This document shows, piece after piece, positions 24,623 to 36,506 of a stretch of DNA of 64,000 bases (its first letter is position 1; the number at the start of each line of letters is the position of its first letter). The stretch spans positions 110,376,501 through 110,440,500 of the forward strand of contig CM075669.1 in assembly GCA_037962975.1 (NCBI GenBank). Reading direction: 5' to 3'. The notes under the pieces were generated by a model. It saw nothing but the letters and a program-made list of their open reading frames with translations. It was not told where the DNA came from and made no database searches. The position numbers were made by a program, and so were the translations under genes. The DNA is from Clitoria ternatea (taxonomy: Eukaryota; Streptophyta; Magnoliopsida; Fabales; Fabaceae).

Positions 24623-25660
24623 CTGTAAAAAGTAAAAATTTAAAATTAAACACACATTAAACAATAAATCACACATTAACAATCAATCCATAACATTTAA
24701 ATCAAAAATATTTTTTGTTTTTCTAAAATTGAAATTCAAATACACCACAACATATTTTTGTTTTTTTATGAATTATAAAGAAAGTAACACACATATTTTC
24801 AAATAATACAATTTATTCAAAATTTCATACAAATTTATTCTTATGCAAGAAAGTATAACAAATACTAAAAACACACAGCAAAAATTAACAAAAATTAAAA
24901 ACAGAGGCTGACACTACGCGTGGCGTGATGCTACACATCAGCCTATTCTGCCCACGCCACGCGTCTGTGGGACGCTACGCGTGGGCTCACAGTTCATCCT
25001 CATGCTACGCGTCAGTGGGACGCTACGCGTGAGCTGCGCAGAACAGAGAAAAAAAACAGGGGTTGCACAGCAGCAACCCCTTTCCAAACCACATTATATC
25101 CATTCAATTCCTAATTCCTAACAGCAATCAATCCCAATGGTCTTCTAATCCTAATCCTAACCACATTTATTTCTAAAAATTGAAAATTAAAAACAAAACT
25201 AAAGAGAACGGATTAGAACACTTACTTGTGGTTCCTTGAGCAATAGGATTGAGAGAGCTTGGAATAGAGAAAGAGGTTTCGAAATTTAGGGTTTTGAAAA
25301 CTAAAGTGAGGCAGAGAGGAGATCTTAGGCTTTAAACCCTAAGATGGGCCTCTCTGGTTCAGTTTTAAAAACTGAACGTGGGCTCTGACGCTACGCGTGG
25401 ATGGGATGCTACGCGTCAGACCCAAAATTCAGAGTCCAAGCTACGCGTCAAAGTGGCGCTACGCGTGGGTTTCTGTTTTTGATTTTTCCAAAGATTTTTT
25501 ATTTTCAAAACCTTTTCTTTTCAGTTTAAAACCCCTTTTCTTTTAAACAAGTTTAAAATTTTTGTTTTATGGTTTTTTTTTATGAAAAATAAAAAAAAAA
25601 GAATGGGTTGCCTCCCATTGAGCGCTAGGTTTAATGTCTCCAGCCAGACATTACCTTTGA
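24623..25660 (-). other. Non-coding stretch between gag-protease and second ORF, with ACGCGT clusters
   Basis: This stretch lies where the missing reverse transcriptase, RNase H and integrase would be. It holds two clusters of GCTACGCGT-like motifs (24910-25032 and 25386-25468) that match the LTR array, and the splice acceptor before 24622. No coding sequence is seen. Confidence 0.7.
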
Positions 25661-27781
25661 TTAATCAGGTGGTCTCCCAATATTCGTTGAGGAATCACCT
25701 GTCTTTTTCTTCCTTCTTCTTCTTTTTCGATGCTTAATTACCTGTTTTTCATCTTTCAAAGCATCGGTTAATTTAAAACAATTTAATTGATTGGGAAGAG
25801 ATATACCTGGTTCGGTTGAGGGATAAACTTTTTCCTCATTACTTATCCTGAGGTGTTCATGAGCACTGAAGCTTACCTCTTCTTCATAAACTTTGACTGC
25901 AACCGTACTTAGATCAACATCTACTCTGATCCTTGCAGTCTTCAGGAAAGGTCTTCCTAGGATCAGGGGGATCTCAGTATCCTCCTTCATATCCAGTACC
26001 ATAAAGTCAACCTTGAAGTGGTACTTGTCAACCTTTACCAACACATCTTCCACAATCCCAAAAGGCTTTTTGACGGAGCGATCTGTAAACTGTAATTCTG
26101 TCTTTGCTTCTTTTAGCTCATATTCACCAATGCGCTTTATTAAATATAAGGGCATCAAGTTAATGTTAGCCCCTAAATCTAATAACGCATTCCTGATGTT
26201 GATATTTCCGATTGTCACAGGAATGGTGAAACTCCCCGGATCTTTACATTTTTTTGGGGTTATACAGTTTGTTTCTTGCTCTGTATCTATTTGCACATTT
26301 TTTTCTTTTTTGTTTTTTTCATTTTTTTCTATTTTTTCACTTTCTTTCTCTTCTTCTTCTTTCTTTGTCTCACTCTTTTCTTTACAATCAATTTTTACAA
26401 CATCAAAAGAAACAGCATTACATTGTTCCCTTGGGTTTTGAGTGTTTACAGAAAACCCAGAACTCTTTAATTCGGCTATCTCTTTTGTAAGCTGACCCAT
26501 TTGTATGTCTGATGCTTTTCGGGCAGCTTCATTTGTCTCCACAAACTGCAATAACTGTTGAATAGATTCCTCTATTCTTGTCAATCTTGCATTATCAGTT
26601 TGTTGTTGCTTGAATTGATTGTTAAGAGGTCTGTTGGAAGGTCCAGTGTCCTGTCTCCAGCCAATATTCTGATTTTGCCAACCCTGCAGGTAATTGTTAG
26701 GAAAAGAATTTCCATGATTAAAAGGAAAATTACCTAAGGGTGCTCTTTGATGGTTCATGAAATTGGCTTGCTCTTGCTCATTTCCACAGTAACCACATGG
26801 TTGTTCTCCCATGCAGTGCATACATGTTTTAAGTTGAGCAGGGGGTGGTGATGCTACTTGAGCAATTTGGAGTTTTTCTAATTGCTTGCTCATAACTTCA
26901 ATTTGTTGGGTCAGTAATTTTTGCTGAGCCAACACTGTATCATTTACTCCCAATTCGAGCATTCCTGGCTTCCTTTGTATATTACCTCTTTCATGCTTTG
27001 CTTGGCGGTCACTGATAGCCATTGATTCCAATATTTCTATGGCTTCCTCCACAGTCTTGTTCATTAAAGAACCACCTGCACAAGCATCTAACATCATCTT
27101 GAACTGAGGCAATAGACCATGGTAAACGATTCTTACCTTTTCGGCATCATTCAGGTTGTGGTTTGGACACTTTCTCAAAAGTGCCTTGAATCATTCCCAT
27201 GTCTCTCCTAGTGATTCATCATTATTTTGAGAAAAAGAATGTATGGCTGTCATTGCTTCAAAATATTTTGAAGGAGAATAAAATCTTTCCAAAAATTTTC
27301 TTTCAACATCGGACCAGTTTGCAAAACTACCCGGTGGACAAGATTTAAACCATTCTTTTGCTTTACCAATCAATGAAAAAGGAAAAAGTCTCATGTAAAC
27401 AGACTCTTCTTGATTGGGTTCAAAACCAATTGTGCTGCATAACTCATAAAAAACAGTTAAATGTTCATATGGTTCTTCATGATTTAAACCAGCAAATTGG
27501 TTGTTTTGAATAATGTTTAAAGTGGCAGGTTTAATTTCCACTGGTAAAACTGGTCCTTGAAACATTCCCGAAACTCAGGGTGGACCATTAATAGCAGCAA
27601 ACTGTCCCAATGTTCTCCTTTCAGCAGCCATATTTGAATTTTCAAAAATTTTCGAAGTAGAAGAAGAATTAGTTTGTGTTTTAGATTTCAAAGACTTGAT
27701 TTTCTTTACAAACTTTTCTATCTCAGGATCAAAATAAATTTTACCTGCGGTAGATCGAGTTTGCATACACAAACTAGACAA
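25661..27781 (-). pseudogene. Athila-type gag-protease polyprotein, two in-frame TGA codons
   Basis: Gag starts near 27781 (MSSLCMQTRST). The gag core with RLFPFSLIGKAKEW lies at about 27330-27400, followed by a C-X2-C-type cluster (CMHCMGEQPCGYCG near 26780-26825), a long acidic/lysine-rich linker, and a retropepsin with DLGANINLMP near 26160-26190 and ILGRPFL near 25950-25970. The frame stops at 25661 after a basic tail, with no pol. Two in-frame TGA codons, near 27572 and 27188, interrupt an otherwise open frame; both would be explained by CGA to TGA changes. The protease active-site triplet D-L-G is unusual compared with D-T/S-G, but it is the form seen in Athila-type proteases, including the element at 1-2381. 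Confidence 0.88.
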
Positions 27782-27900
27782 AGAAAGTTAGTGTAATAAT
27801 GATAAGAAATAAATAATAAAAAAAAATAAAAATTAACTAAGGTAAAAAAAATATTTACCACGGTAATTAAAATTTTACTGTTTTACTGAAACAATTCAAT

Positions 27901-27917
27901 CCCCGGCGACGACGCCA
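27901..27917 (-). other. Primer-binding site, tRNA-Asp type
   Basis: On the minus strand it reads TGGCGTCGTCGCCGGGG, two changes from the site at 2531-2547. It is separated from the 5' LTR edge at 27925 by seven bases. It fixes strand and LTR polarity. Confidence 0.88.
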
Positions 27918-27924
27918 GAAAACT

Positions 27925-29496
27925 TGTTAACCCGGCGATAGCATCTCAATAGTTCTTTTCCACCACCGGGTTTGTTAATTGGCAAGCGCACCAATCGTTT
28001 GTAGTTTTCAAAATTTAGATATCGTTCCACTGGGATTGAAAGTCCAATAATAACAGTAATTTTCTATTTACTATGGTAAATGGGAAGGAAGTTATAAACA
28101 AAAGAATAATTTATATACAATTTATACAATATTCACAGGATAGCATGATTGAGTGGTTCATAAGATAAAAGAAAATAAAATCTATCTAAAAAAATGAGTT
28201 GCAATCTAGAATAGGTAAGATACTTGAGATAAACACAGATAAACAAATTATGTTGGAAATTGGATCCCTAATCTAGAATAACAATGAGGAACTCAAGACA
28301 TGCATATTTAATCATCAAGTTTCATGTCATTGCAGCTTAAAATCATTATAACCGATCCCTCGTGATATAAATTCTAAGAATTCACCGTAAAGTCCGATCC
28401 CTCGTGAGCTTTCTCAGTAAAAACTTGCATTAAGACCTGGCCTTATGGCAACAATGGTTAACAACCCCTATAGAATTGAGATACCAAGGGTATTCCAACT
28501 TTTTACTTTCGTCAAAACAAGTTTCAATACGGCATGAACAATCATTCTCCCGTTTGACATTCATACTAATAAAACAAGTTTCAATACACATGAAAATCAT
28601 TCTCCCGTTTGACGTTCATATTAATAAAAGGTTAAAATACTAACATGGACTTGAATCATAAACATGCAGAGGTCGAATTCACAACATTATACTCAATAGA
28701 TTAGTTCACCAATTCCAACATAAACAAATTAGTTACACATGGTGAAAGTAGAAACAACACTTACAGATTTTGACATTACGAAGACGATGGGAACTTCACG
28801 ATACAATGATCACAATACACCGAAACACACTCAAGTATCTAGAAAACTATTCTAGAACTACAACTCACAAAAGAAGTACTCAAAGTCGAGCACAAGAGAG
28901 AAAAGAAATGCTATGGAATGGGATGGGATGGGATGATTTGAATGGTGTTGGATGGCCCTATTTATAGGGCTGAGCAAGGGTGCTGACGCTACGCGTCCCT
29001 ATGACGCTACGCGTCACACCCCTGACTCAGCCTCCATTAAACACTTGATAATGGCCACTTCAAATTATTAAATTTGATCATGCTTGGCCATATGGACATG
29101 TCTCCACCGATTTTTGGCCTTTCATGGTGAGTGGGATGGCCCTTGTGGCTGAGTGGAGTGCCCATTATTGGGTCCAAGTGGAGTGGTTGGTCAAAGTGGA
29201 GGTGGAGACCACGCAGCACTGACGCTACGCGTGGCTGTGATGCGTAGCGTCAGCATCAAAAATAGTTGTTGATGCTACGCGTGGGGTGAGGCTACGCGTC
29301 AGCTCCTCCAGTGTAATTTTCTCTTGATTTCTTAACTTTTTCACTGCAAAACTAGAGAAAATTGATCAAGGGCAGATTATTTCCAACAACATCCATTTAT
29401 TGAATTTAAATCCTAATTTTCTAACAAATTAAACTAATTTTTATAATTTTTATGAAATTTTTATTCAAGCTTTTATTGAAAATTTGAGGACTAATA
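27925..29496 (-). repeat. 5' LTR of the pol-less Athila element
   Basis: It is a copy of 20486-22057 at a constant offset of 7439 bases. The last bases are CTAATA instead of CTAACA, so the terminal CA of the plus-strand reading is mutated. The minus-strand TATA box is at 28959-28966. Confidence 0.95.
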
Positions 29497-29953
29497 GTCT
29501 CTACGACGTTAGCAATGTCCCTGTCTTCAGTCACTATCAACAATAGTAAAGTTAAGTGACTGGCTATACAAATTAATGCAAATAATTTAAACTCTATAAA
29601 GGGAAAAGCATAATATAGCTATGATCTTATTTAATCACATTTAATCAATTCATTCCATAACCTCAATATAACCACTCATCATCCACTCATCAATTACTCA
29701 ATTTATAACTCAAGTTTACAACATCACATTCAGCTCATCCAATTTTATGGTAAATTCACCTAAAGCACCATTGACTCTTAGTCAATATAATATACGACTA
29801 TCTAGTATCCGGATACTAAATTGGATCAGTCGTCAGCTAAGGGTCCTACCCAACCACCCATGAACCCTACACGATCCACTAAGTCCAACCTGGCTCCCTA
29901 CCTCACCACTAGGTCCTACCTAACACGAATTAGCTCAACTGGGCCACGCTCAA
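29497..29953 (-). mobile_element. Fragment of the older antisense LTR, middle piece
   Basis: AT-rich, with short blocks such as CTAGTATCCGGATACTAAAT, and no coding sequence. It lies between the Athila element and the solo LTR at 29954. It is assigned to the same disrupted LTR as 31356-32754 by position and composition only. Confidence 0.35.
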
Positions 29954-31355
29954 TGATAAGTGTGCATTGTGTGTTGTTTTGGTTGTTTTTAGGTCTAGTT
30001 TTTAGGGTTTTTGCATATTGTTTCATGCCCAATTCCCTTGATTTTGATTCTTTTCCACACATATTACTTGGTTATTCCTATTTTTGCAGGACCAATGATG
30101 TTCTAGGTCTATTTTGAGGAAAAATGGCAAAATGGATGAAAGAAGATACCTTTGAGGCCTTTAGGAATGTATTTTGGCAAGGTTGGGGAAACCACTGCCA
30201 GTAGTGGCAAACCACTGGTCGTAGTTATCACTAGAAAAGAGGAAAAGCAAGTTAGAAGCCACCACTGGCCGTTGTTATCCACCACTGGCCGTGGTTGGCT
30301 CTGTTTGTTACAAAAAGTTGTAAAATTATGTTTAAAAAGGAACAGGAGTCGAACCACTAGTCGTGGTTATCCACCACTGGCCGTGGTTGTCCCCTACGAG
30401 GCCCAAATCTCTAAATTGTTTAGGGTTTTTTTGGCACTTTAGGAAAAGAAAGGGGAGTTCTGTAGAGATAGTTTTGGAGACATCTTTTAGGAAGCTTTCA
30501 TTGAAAATCAAGAGTCAAATCCATCAAGGGAAATTAAATCTATAGATTTGGGAGGAAGAATTAGGAATCCTAGTGAGAACTAATTTGTAATTTCTGAATC
30601 CCTATTTTACACTTTTGATATCTTTTATGCTTGGCATTGGTTTCGTGATGTGTGACATGATGACAACAATCCTTATGGAACACTAAACTCTTTTCTTGGG
30701 GCTAAGGATGTAGTATACCTATGTGTTACAATTAATTGTTCTTCGCATTCCAATTTATGTGATTTCAATCTCTATTCAATTTATGTTTGTCTAATGCTTT
30801 TGCAAGCCTTAGAGATAAGCGTAGATGATCACAAATTATATAGGTAATTGAGAGATTGGCATGTAATTCAAAAATACCTAAATTGAACCTATGATTTTGA
30901 TTTACAACGGTAAGCGAAATTGTTGAGGGTTAATCGGATTTCCATAGAAAGTAAAGGGTCTAATTAAATAATTGAACGCGGTTCTTTAGGAATTAGGCAC
31001 GTTAATAGGTTTTCGAGAGAAAGGTATTAATTAACTTAGGGGAATCTGCCTTAAGAACAAAATCATATAATTGGATAGGCGAGTAACCTTTAATTTTGAT
31101 ACTAGCATATGAACCCTTAATACCCCAAGATTTACCTTTGATTTCAATTTCCCAAACTTGCTCTGATTTTCTTTCACAAAAGACGTTGAATTTTCTATTT
31201 TCTAATTTACTATTCATCATCGTTTTGGTAATTCATTTGAATCAAATTCCACTAGATAATTGAACCACTGTTATAACTTGTACTTGGGCATAATCTCTAT
31301 GGGAATGATATCTTTTTATTACTTTGATACCCTGTGTGGTTACGGTTGGCTATCA
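29954..31355 (+). mobile_element. Solo LTR, Athila-like, with CTCAA target-site duplication
   Basis: It runs TGATAAGTG...GGCTATCA, with inverted ends TGATA/TATCA. Both flanks are CTCAA (29949-29953 and 31356-31360). Length is 1402 bp with no internal region. The U5-like block AATCTCTATGGGA near 31290 resembles that of the Athila LTRs and gives plus orientation. It contains the CCACTGGCCGTGG array at 30187-30386. Confidence 0.88.
30187..30386. repeat. Array of CCACTGGCCGTGG-like near-palindromes
   Basis: About seven copies of AACCACTGGCCGTGGTTATC and variants (CCACTGCCAGTAGTGG, CCACTGGTCGTAGTT, CCACTAGTCGTGG) lie in the U3 part of the solo LTR. The motif differs from those in other LTRs, but its design, a short GC-containing palindrome in a dense array, is the same. 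Confidence 0.85.
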
Positions 31356-31360
31356 CTCAA

Positions 31361-32754
31361 CCACGGGAGCCAAAAAAGAGGGGTAATTATATCGATCGAT
31401 CGTCCACACCACATATCAATCACATATAGCAAATCATGTTTCAATATCCTTTAATACAACTCATAATATAATGTCCCGGCACAATGGCCATCACTCTAGG
31501 ACTACATCAAAATCACTCAGGCACCTTATTTTCTCTGTTATCTCAATTCACAACATCTCATAATTCATCACATTATTTTTAATTCATCATCATTTTAATT
31601 CATCATCATACATCAACATGCAATCATTATCATCCAAAATATCACTCATGATATCTCATTATTATTCACAATATAACCATTATCATATCAATTTAATATT
31701 CACAATATCTATTTATTCATCACTCATCAATATCAATTCATCAAGCATATCTATCAATATATATATATCAACATACATAATTACATAAATTTAGACATTC
31801 TTATTCTATTTTACCCTTTTCCCCACGTGTCATGTTGGTGATGATATTATTTTCATTAATTTATACACCTAGTACACCTATTTTTCTCGCTTCCACATTT
31901 TTGGAGCTTTTAATTGAACACTAACTTTACCGATTCACCAAAACTCTAAAATCAAAGAATTTTCAAAAGGCGATTAACATTGCGACTTCCAAAATCATAA
32001 CCCGCTTCACCAAAATAGTTTCCAAACTCAATTCAAGGTTCCCAAAGCTTACCTTTATTAGTTTCGACCTCCGTTTCAAGGCCCGCTTCACTTAACGACC
32101 TTCTGACACCTAGTTTGCTACCTAGCAACACCGATACAACCTATTAGCCATTACTCGACACCCACCATATTAATAATGATATTTAAGCTTCAAAGTGATG
32201 TGAAAATGGAAAAAAGCAGACCCCAATGAATACCCCATTTCGGGTTAGAGAGAAAGGAACAAAACATGAAATTGAAGCCACCAATCGACTCACCTCACTT
32301 CCCCATTGCAATGGTATGCTTAATTTCAAGTTTCGGCAACGAATTGGATGCCAATTTGAGCTTGCAAGCAAACAACCATGAAAGGAATAGAAGAGGAAGA
32401 ACTCGCGTGAAAAGAAAAGAAGGAAGTGAAAAAGATGTTTATAATCATAAGGGCACAATGGATATTTCACATATCCTTTTCTATTTCCTTTTATTTTCTT
32501 ATAATAAAATTCATTTTTGCCTTAGGGAATAAATCTTTTTACTCTCATCCCATGGTAACTAATAATTTATCCTCACAATTTATTTTAGAACTAACTTTCT
32601 TAACTAATCCCCCTTAATAAATTAATTTAATCTCATCATTAATTTAAAATACCTAATTAAGTTAATTAATTTCCACTAACTCTTAACAATTTATTTATTA
32701 ATTCCCAATAGCATACATAATTAATTTAAATATCTGGGATTTACAATTACGCAC
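31361..32754 (-). mobile_element. Older antisense chromovirus-like LTR, right piece ending GGGATTTACA
   Basis: In minus reading it starts TGTAAATCCC, the usual start of chromovirus-type LTRs. It is AT-rich, with ATTCATCATCAT repeats at 31560-31760 and a C/T-rich leader-like part. It was split by the solo LTR at 29954 and probably by the Athila element. ATTAC follows it at 32755-32759; the matching copy at the other end was not found with confidence. Confidence 0.45.
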
Positions 32755-32879
32755 CTTTTAATGCAAGGCTAAGTTAGATCTTCAAAGAGATTTCCAGGGT
32801 TTAGTGTGTACGAAATAAGGAACCCATGCCCATTAAAAGACTAGGCAATTGAAGAAGTACTAAGAGTCCCATGAGCAGT

Positions 32880-35166
32880 CAGGTCATGCTACTAATGTAT
32901 GTAGGTAATTGAAAGATGTTGTAGAGGATTTAATTAGGGAGGGAAAGTTAAGGCAATATCTTTTCAGAAACAAGTTCTATGATGAACCGGGTCGGGATGA
33001 TAAAAGACCACGAGACAGATCGCCCGAGGATGACAATGGACGAGGTCCCAAGAAAGAAATAATGGTTGAGAAAGCTAAGGCAAAAGTTGTAGAAGACATT
33101 GAAGAAAAGTAGTTATTTAGTCCTCCTACTTGGCAAAAGAGAGAAGTCTTAAACATAATCGTTGAAGAATTTATCGAGGGCAGAATCTCCAACACTGCTA
33201 GGAAGAATCATTTATGACTAATCATGTCCGTTCAAGCTAAGTTTGACAATAGGCCCTTCCAAGATGGTTTTTAGACCCCTCCCACCATCTTTTCCAACCA
33301 TGATTATGACCCCTATTCTTAGAGGTGACGATGTAGTGGTGATCAAAGCTGTTATAGCTAACAAGAGTGTACGAACACTATTGGTCAACCAGGGAAGTTC
33401 TTGTGATGTATTTTTTATGAATTTTTTAAAAGAATAGGCCTAGCAAATATGGATTTACAACCTTGCACGCGAGACTTAACGACATTCAATGGAATTGACA
33501 CAAGGATCATCTTTGAAGGAGATTCTAATGCAAGAATGGGTAGAATGAGAATCCTCATGATTGATGCCAAGTCTTTTTTTAATGGAATCCTAGGGAAGCC
33601 AATGTTGAATGCCATAGAAGTTATTATGTTCATCTTGGACCTACTCATAAAGTTCATCAATAAGAATAACAAAGTTTTATTGGTCTGAGTTGATCAACAA
33701 ATGACCCAATATGTTTATAATTTGAGTCTACGAATGGTGAAGTTAGTAAGCATGATTGATTTGGATCCTAGAGAAAAGTTAAAAATCGAGGAACTAATCC
33801 CAACTTGTTGATCCCAATATGCTAGGAACTGATCCCAACTTCTATTACCATTAATAGGTAGTCTACCTAGAGACGAGGTTGGTTGCTTAGAAGAATAGGC
33901 TTTTAGGCCCAGAAAAATATAAGGTAGCTTGTGAGCAGACAAAAGAGCTTCTAAGGGCAACATTTATTCGTGAAATCTAGTATTCCTCATAGGTTTCAAA
34001 TGTTGTGATGGTAAATAAAGCTAATGGAAAGTGAAGGATGTGTATAGATTATGTAAATCTAAACCATGTGTTATCTAACAGATCCATACCCACTTTTCAG
34101 TATCAATAAAATGGTTGATGATTCCTTTAGATATCAATTTCTCTTGTTCATGGGTGCTTATTTTGGTTATAATTAAATTTTGATATAGGAAAAAGGTGAG
34201 GAAAAATATTTCATCCATGATAAAGGGATGTTTTGTTGCATAGTCACGTCGTTTGGTTTGAAGAATGTCGGGGAAACATACCAACAAATAATTAATAAAG
34301 TCTTTGAAGGATGCACACCAAGTTGGTTGAGGGTATGCTGATGATATTATTATGAAGACCCTTAAGAGGATCTTTGAAAGGTTGAAGATGTACAATATGA
34401 ACTCAACCCCCTCAATGCACTTTCGTAGTACCATCTTGAAGATTTTTTGAATTCATGTGACCCAAAGAGGTATAGAGACTAAACCTAATAAATTTAAGAT
34501 TATTAATGAGTTACAAAGCCTAAGGAACCTAAAAAAAGGTTCAATCCCTTAATAGTAACATGGTTGTTTTATCCTGGTTCATACCCAAGATGACATACTG
34601 GTCGTTGCCATTGTATAAAATTTTGAAGAATAATAAGAAGTATGAATTGGGGGAGGAATAAGAAAGGGCCTTATAGAGTCTGAAGGATGTGTTAAATTAC
34701 CCACCGATATTGGTAAAGCTTGATCTCAAAGAGAAATTGTTCTTGCACTTATTTGTCCTTTTATGAGGCTTTAGGGGTGGTATTGGTAATAAAGACCCTT
34801 GAAGGACAAAGGTCGATATACATAACCGAAAAAAACCCTCCAAGGGGTAGAACTTTGGTACCAAAAGATTGAGAAAATAGTCTGGCAGTGATCTAGGCAT
34901 CCCAAAGGTTGAGATAATACTTTCATGCTTATCACATCGTGATCCAGACAAATCTCCCTCTAAGGATGGTGTTATACAAACCGGACCATGTCATAAGGAT
35001 GATCAAATTAGTGATAGAAGTTTCAAAGTTTAACATTTCTTATGAGCTTAGGACCGCTATCAAGGCTTGGTTTCTATTAGATTTTATGGCTGAAACGACT
35101 AGGGATGTTCCAGAGAAGAAGTGCTCGCATTAGACAATGTTAGTTGATGGATCCTCTAACAAAAAA
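32880..35166 (+). pseudogene. Decayed Tat-type gag end, protease and reverse transcriptase
   Basis: Pieces in Tat/Ogre order: a gag C-terminus with LKDVVEDLIREGKLRQYL at 32906-33112; a retropepsin-like part with VRTLLVNQGSSCDVFF (33380-33420) and FNGILGKPMLNAIE (33576-33620); and reverse transcriptase with NVVMVNKANGK (33996-34030), PFGLKN-like SFGLKNVGETYQ (34247-34285) and the catalytic YADD at 34334-34345. RNase H starts at 35125 with LVDGSSNKK and is cut by the solo LTR at 35167. Many stops and frameshifts show that it is an old, dead copy. Confidence 0.75.
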
Positions 35167-36470
35167 TGTAACACCCTAAATTTTAAAATAAAGGATTAAT
35201 TAAGGAGATAAATATTAAATAATTATATTTGTGTTATTTAATGTTCCAAAATATTAGAAATAATTAAATTAAGATTTTTGGGGACTACTCATAATTTATT
35301 AGAGCCGAATAGGCTGAATTTATGCCCGATTAAAATATAGATGTCGGACCAAGTATCTCCGATTGGGGTGATGTTGGTCAGGGCTATTAAGGATATTATT
35401 GGGAATCTGAATATGTATTCAGAATAATTTTTAGATAAAGTATTGAGCCCGAATGGAGATCTTGTTTATCATAAAAAGATGAATCTTTAATGAGGAGATT
35501 AAAAATAAAACCAAAAAGCCCATTTCTCCCCTCTTATTCCCGTGGGCTCCTTGGTCTCATTTGAGCAAACACTTTACTCATTCTCCTTCTCTATTCTTCT
35601 CCTTCATTTCTTCTTCTTTTTCTCCCCTAAAACCCTAAGCAAAGTGGTGTGTCATCTTTCCTCTTTCATTTTCGTTTGGAGCTTGGAACTTGGAGGCTCT
35701 CTCTCACTCTCCCTCTCTCCGTTTTCGTGTTCTTCCTCACCCAATCTAAAAGCTTACTTCTTTTGGCTTGAGGTAAGGAATTCTCTTTATTTTCTTGAGC
35801 TTTATGCCCTAGATTTTGGGTATTGGTTGTTGGGATAGTTGAATGTATGTGGATTATGTTAAGAGAAGCCATTAATGATGTGAAACCTAAGGTGGGTTGT
35901 CATAAATGCAAGCCTTAGTGGAAATAAATGAGGAAGATGAATGTATGGTTAGAAGGTTATGAGGAATAAATAGGTATTAATGGGTGTTGTTGGGTTTAGA
36001 GAAACCCTAAGCCTATGATTTGGGGAAAATTCATTATGTGAGTGGAGAAACATTTATTGTGTTGGATAAATGTTATTAATAAGGTTAAGCAATGTTATTA
36101 ATGGTGGATGACCATTAATGAAGTTGATGATTAATGATGGTTGTTAGGAACCATTAATATGGGAACCCATTAATGGGTTTGACATTAAAAATGCATAATA
36201 ATGAGTTTGAACACCTAACCCATAGTGGTTGAGGTGGAATTAATAAAATAAATGAGGTTTGGGAATTTAAAGTGATATAAACACCAAGTAAATAACTATG
36301 AGCATTAAGTCTTGGTGGTTTAAATGGGAAAATTGATTGTGTAATATATTGTAATGTAGGAAATAACCCCATGAACGAGGCGGGACCCTCAGACCGCATT
36401 GATTACTACTTCTCTTGAGGTAGGAGAGGGTAACTATTCTAAATGAATGATTTCATCCATTGATGATGTG

Positions 36471-36506
<36 letters not shown>

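Larger units (their letters stand above)
20486..29496 (-). mobile_element. Complete pol-less (non-autonomous) Athila-type LTR retrotransposon
   Basis: Two direct repeats of exactly 1572 bp (20486-22057 and 27925-29496) flank 5.9 kb of internal sequence. I counted about ten substitutions and no indels between the LTRs, so insertion was recent. The tRNA-Asp-type primer site is at 27901-27917 and the polypurine tract is next to 22057. The interior, read right to left, holds gag-protease (27781-25661) and a second open frame with a putative plant transposon-protein domain (24622-23316). Reverse transcriptase, RNase H and integrase are absent, so these must come from another element. The bases next to the LTRs, GCATT and GTCTC, do not form a target-site duplication. 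Confidence 0.9.

Noticed and set aside
25893..26441. 182-codon open frame on the plus strand
   Set aside because: It is antisense to the retropepsin and linker of the Athila gag-protease frame, which carries the recognisable motifs.
20486..29496. Second ORF of the Athila element as a true envelope protein
   Set aside because: I see no signal peptide, no clear membrane anchor and no fusion-peptide-like segment. Its similarity is to the putative plant transposon protein type, so only its env-like position is supported.
16467..32759. ATTAC at 16467 as the partner duplication for the antisense LTR that ends before ATTAC at 32755
   Set aside because: The bases after it (TGATTTAG) do not match the inverted LTR end TGTAAATCCC. 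A chance 5-mer followed by TG in this distance is quite likely.
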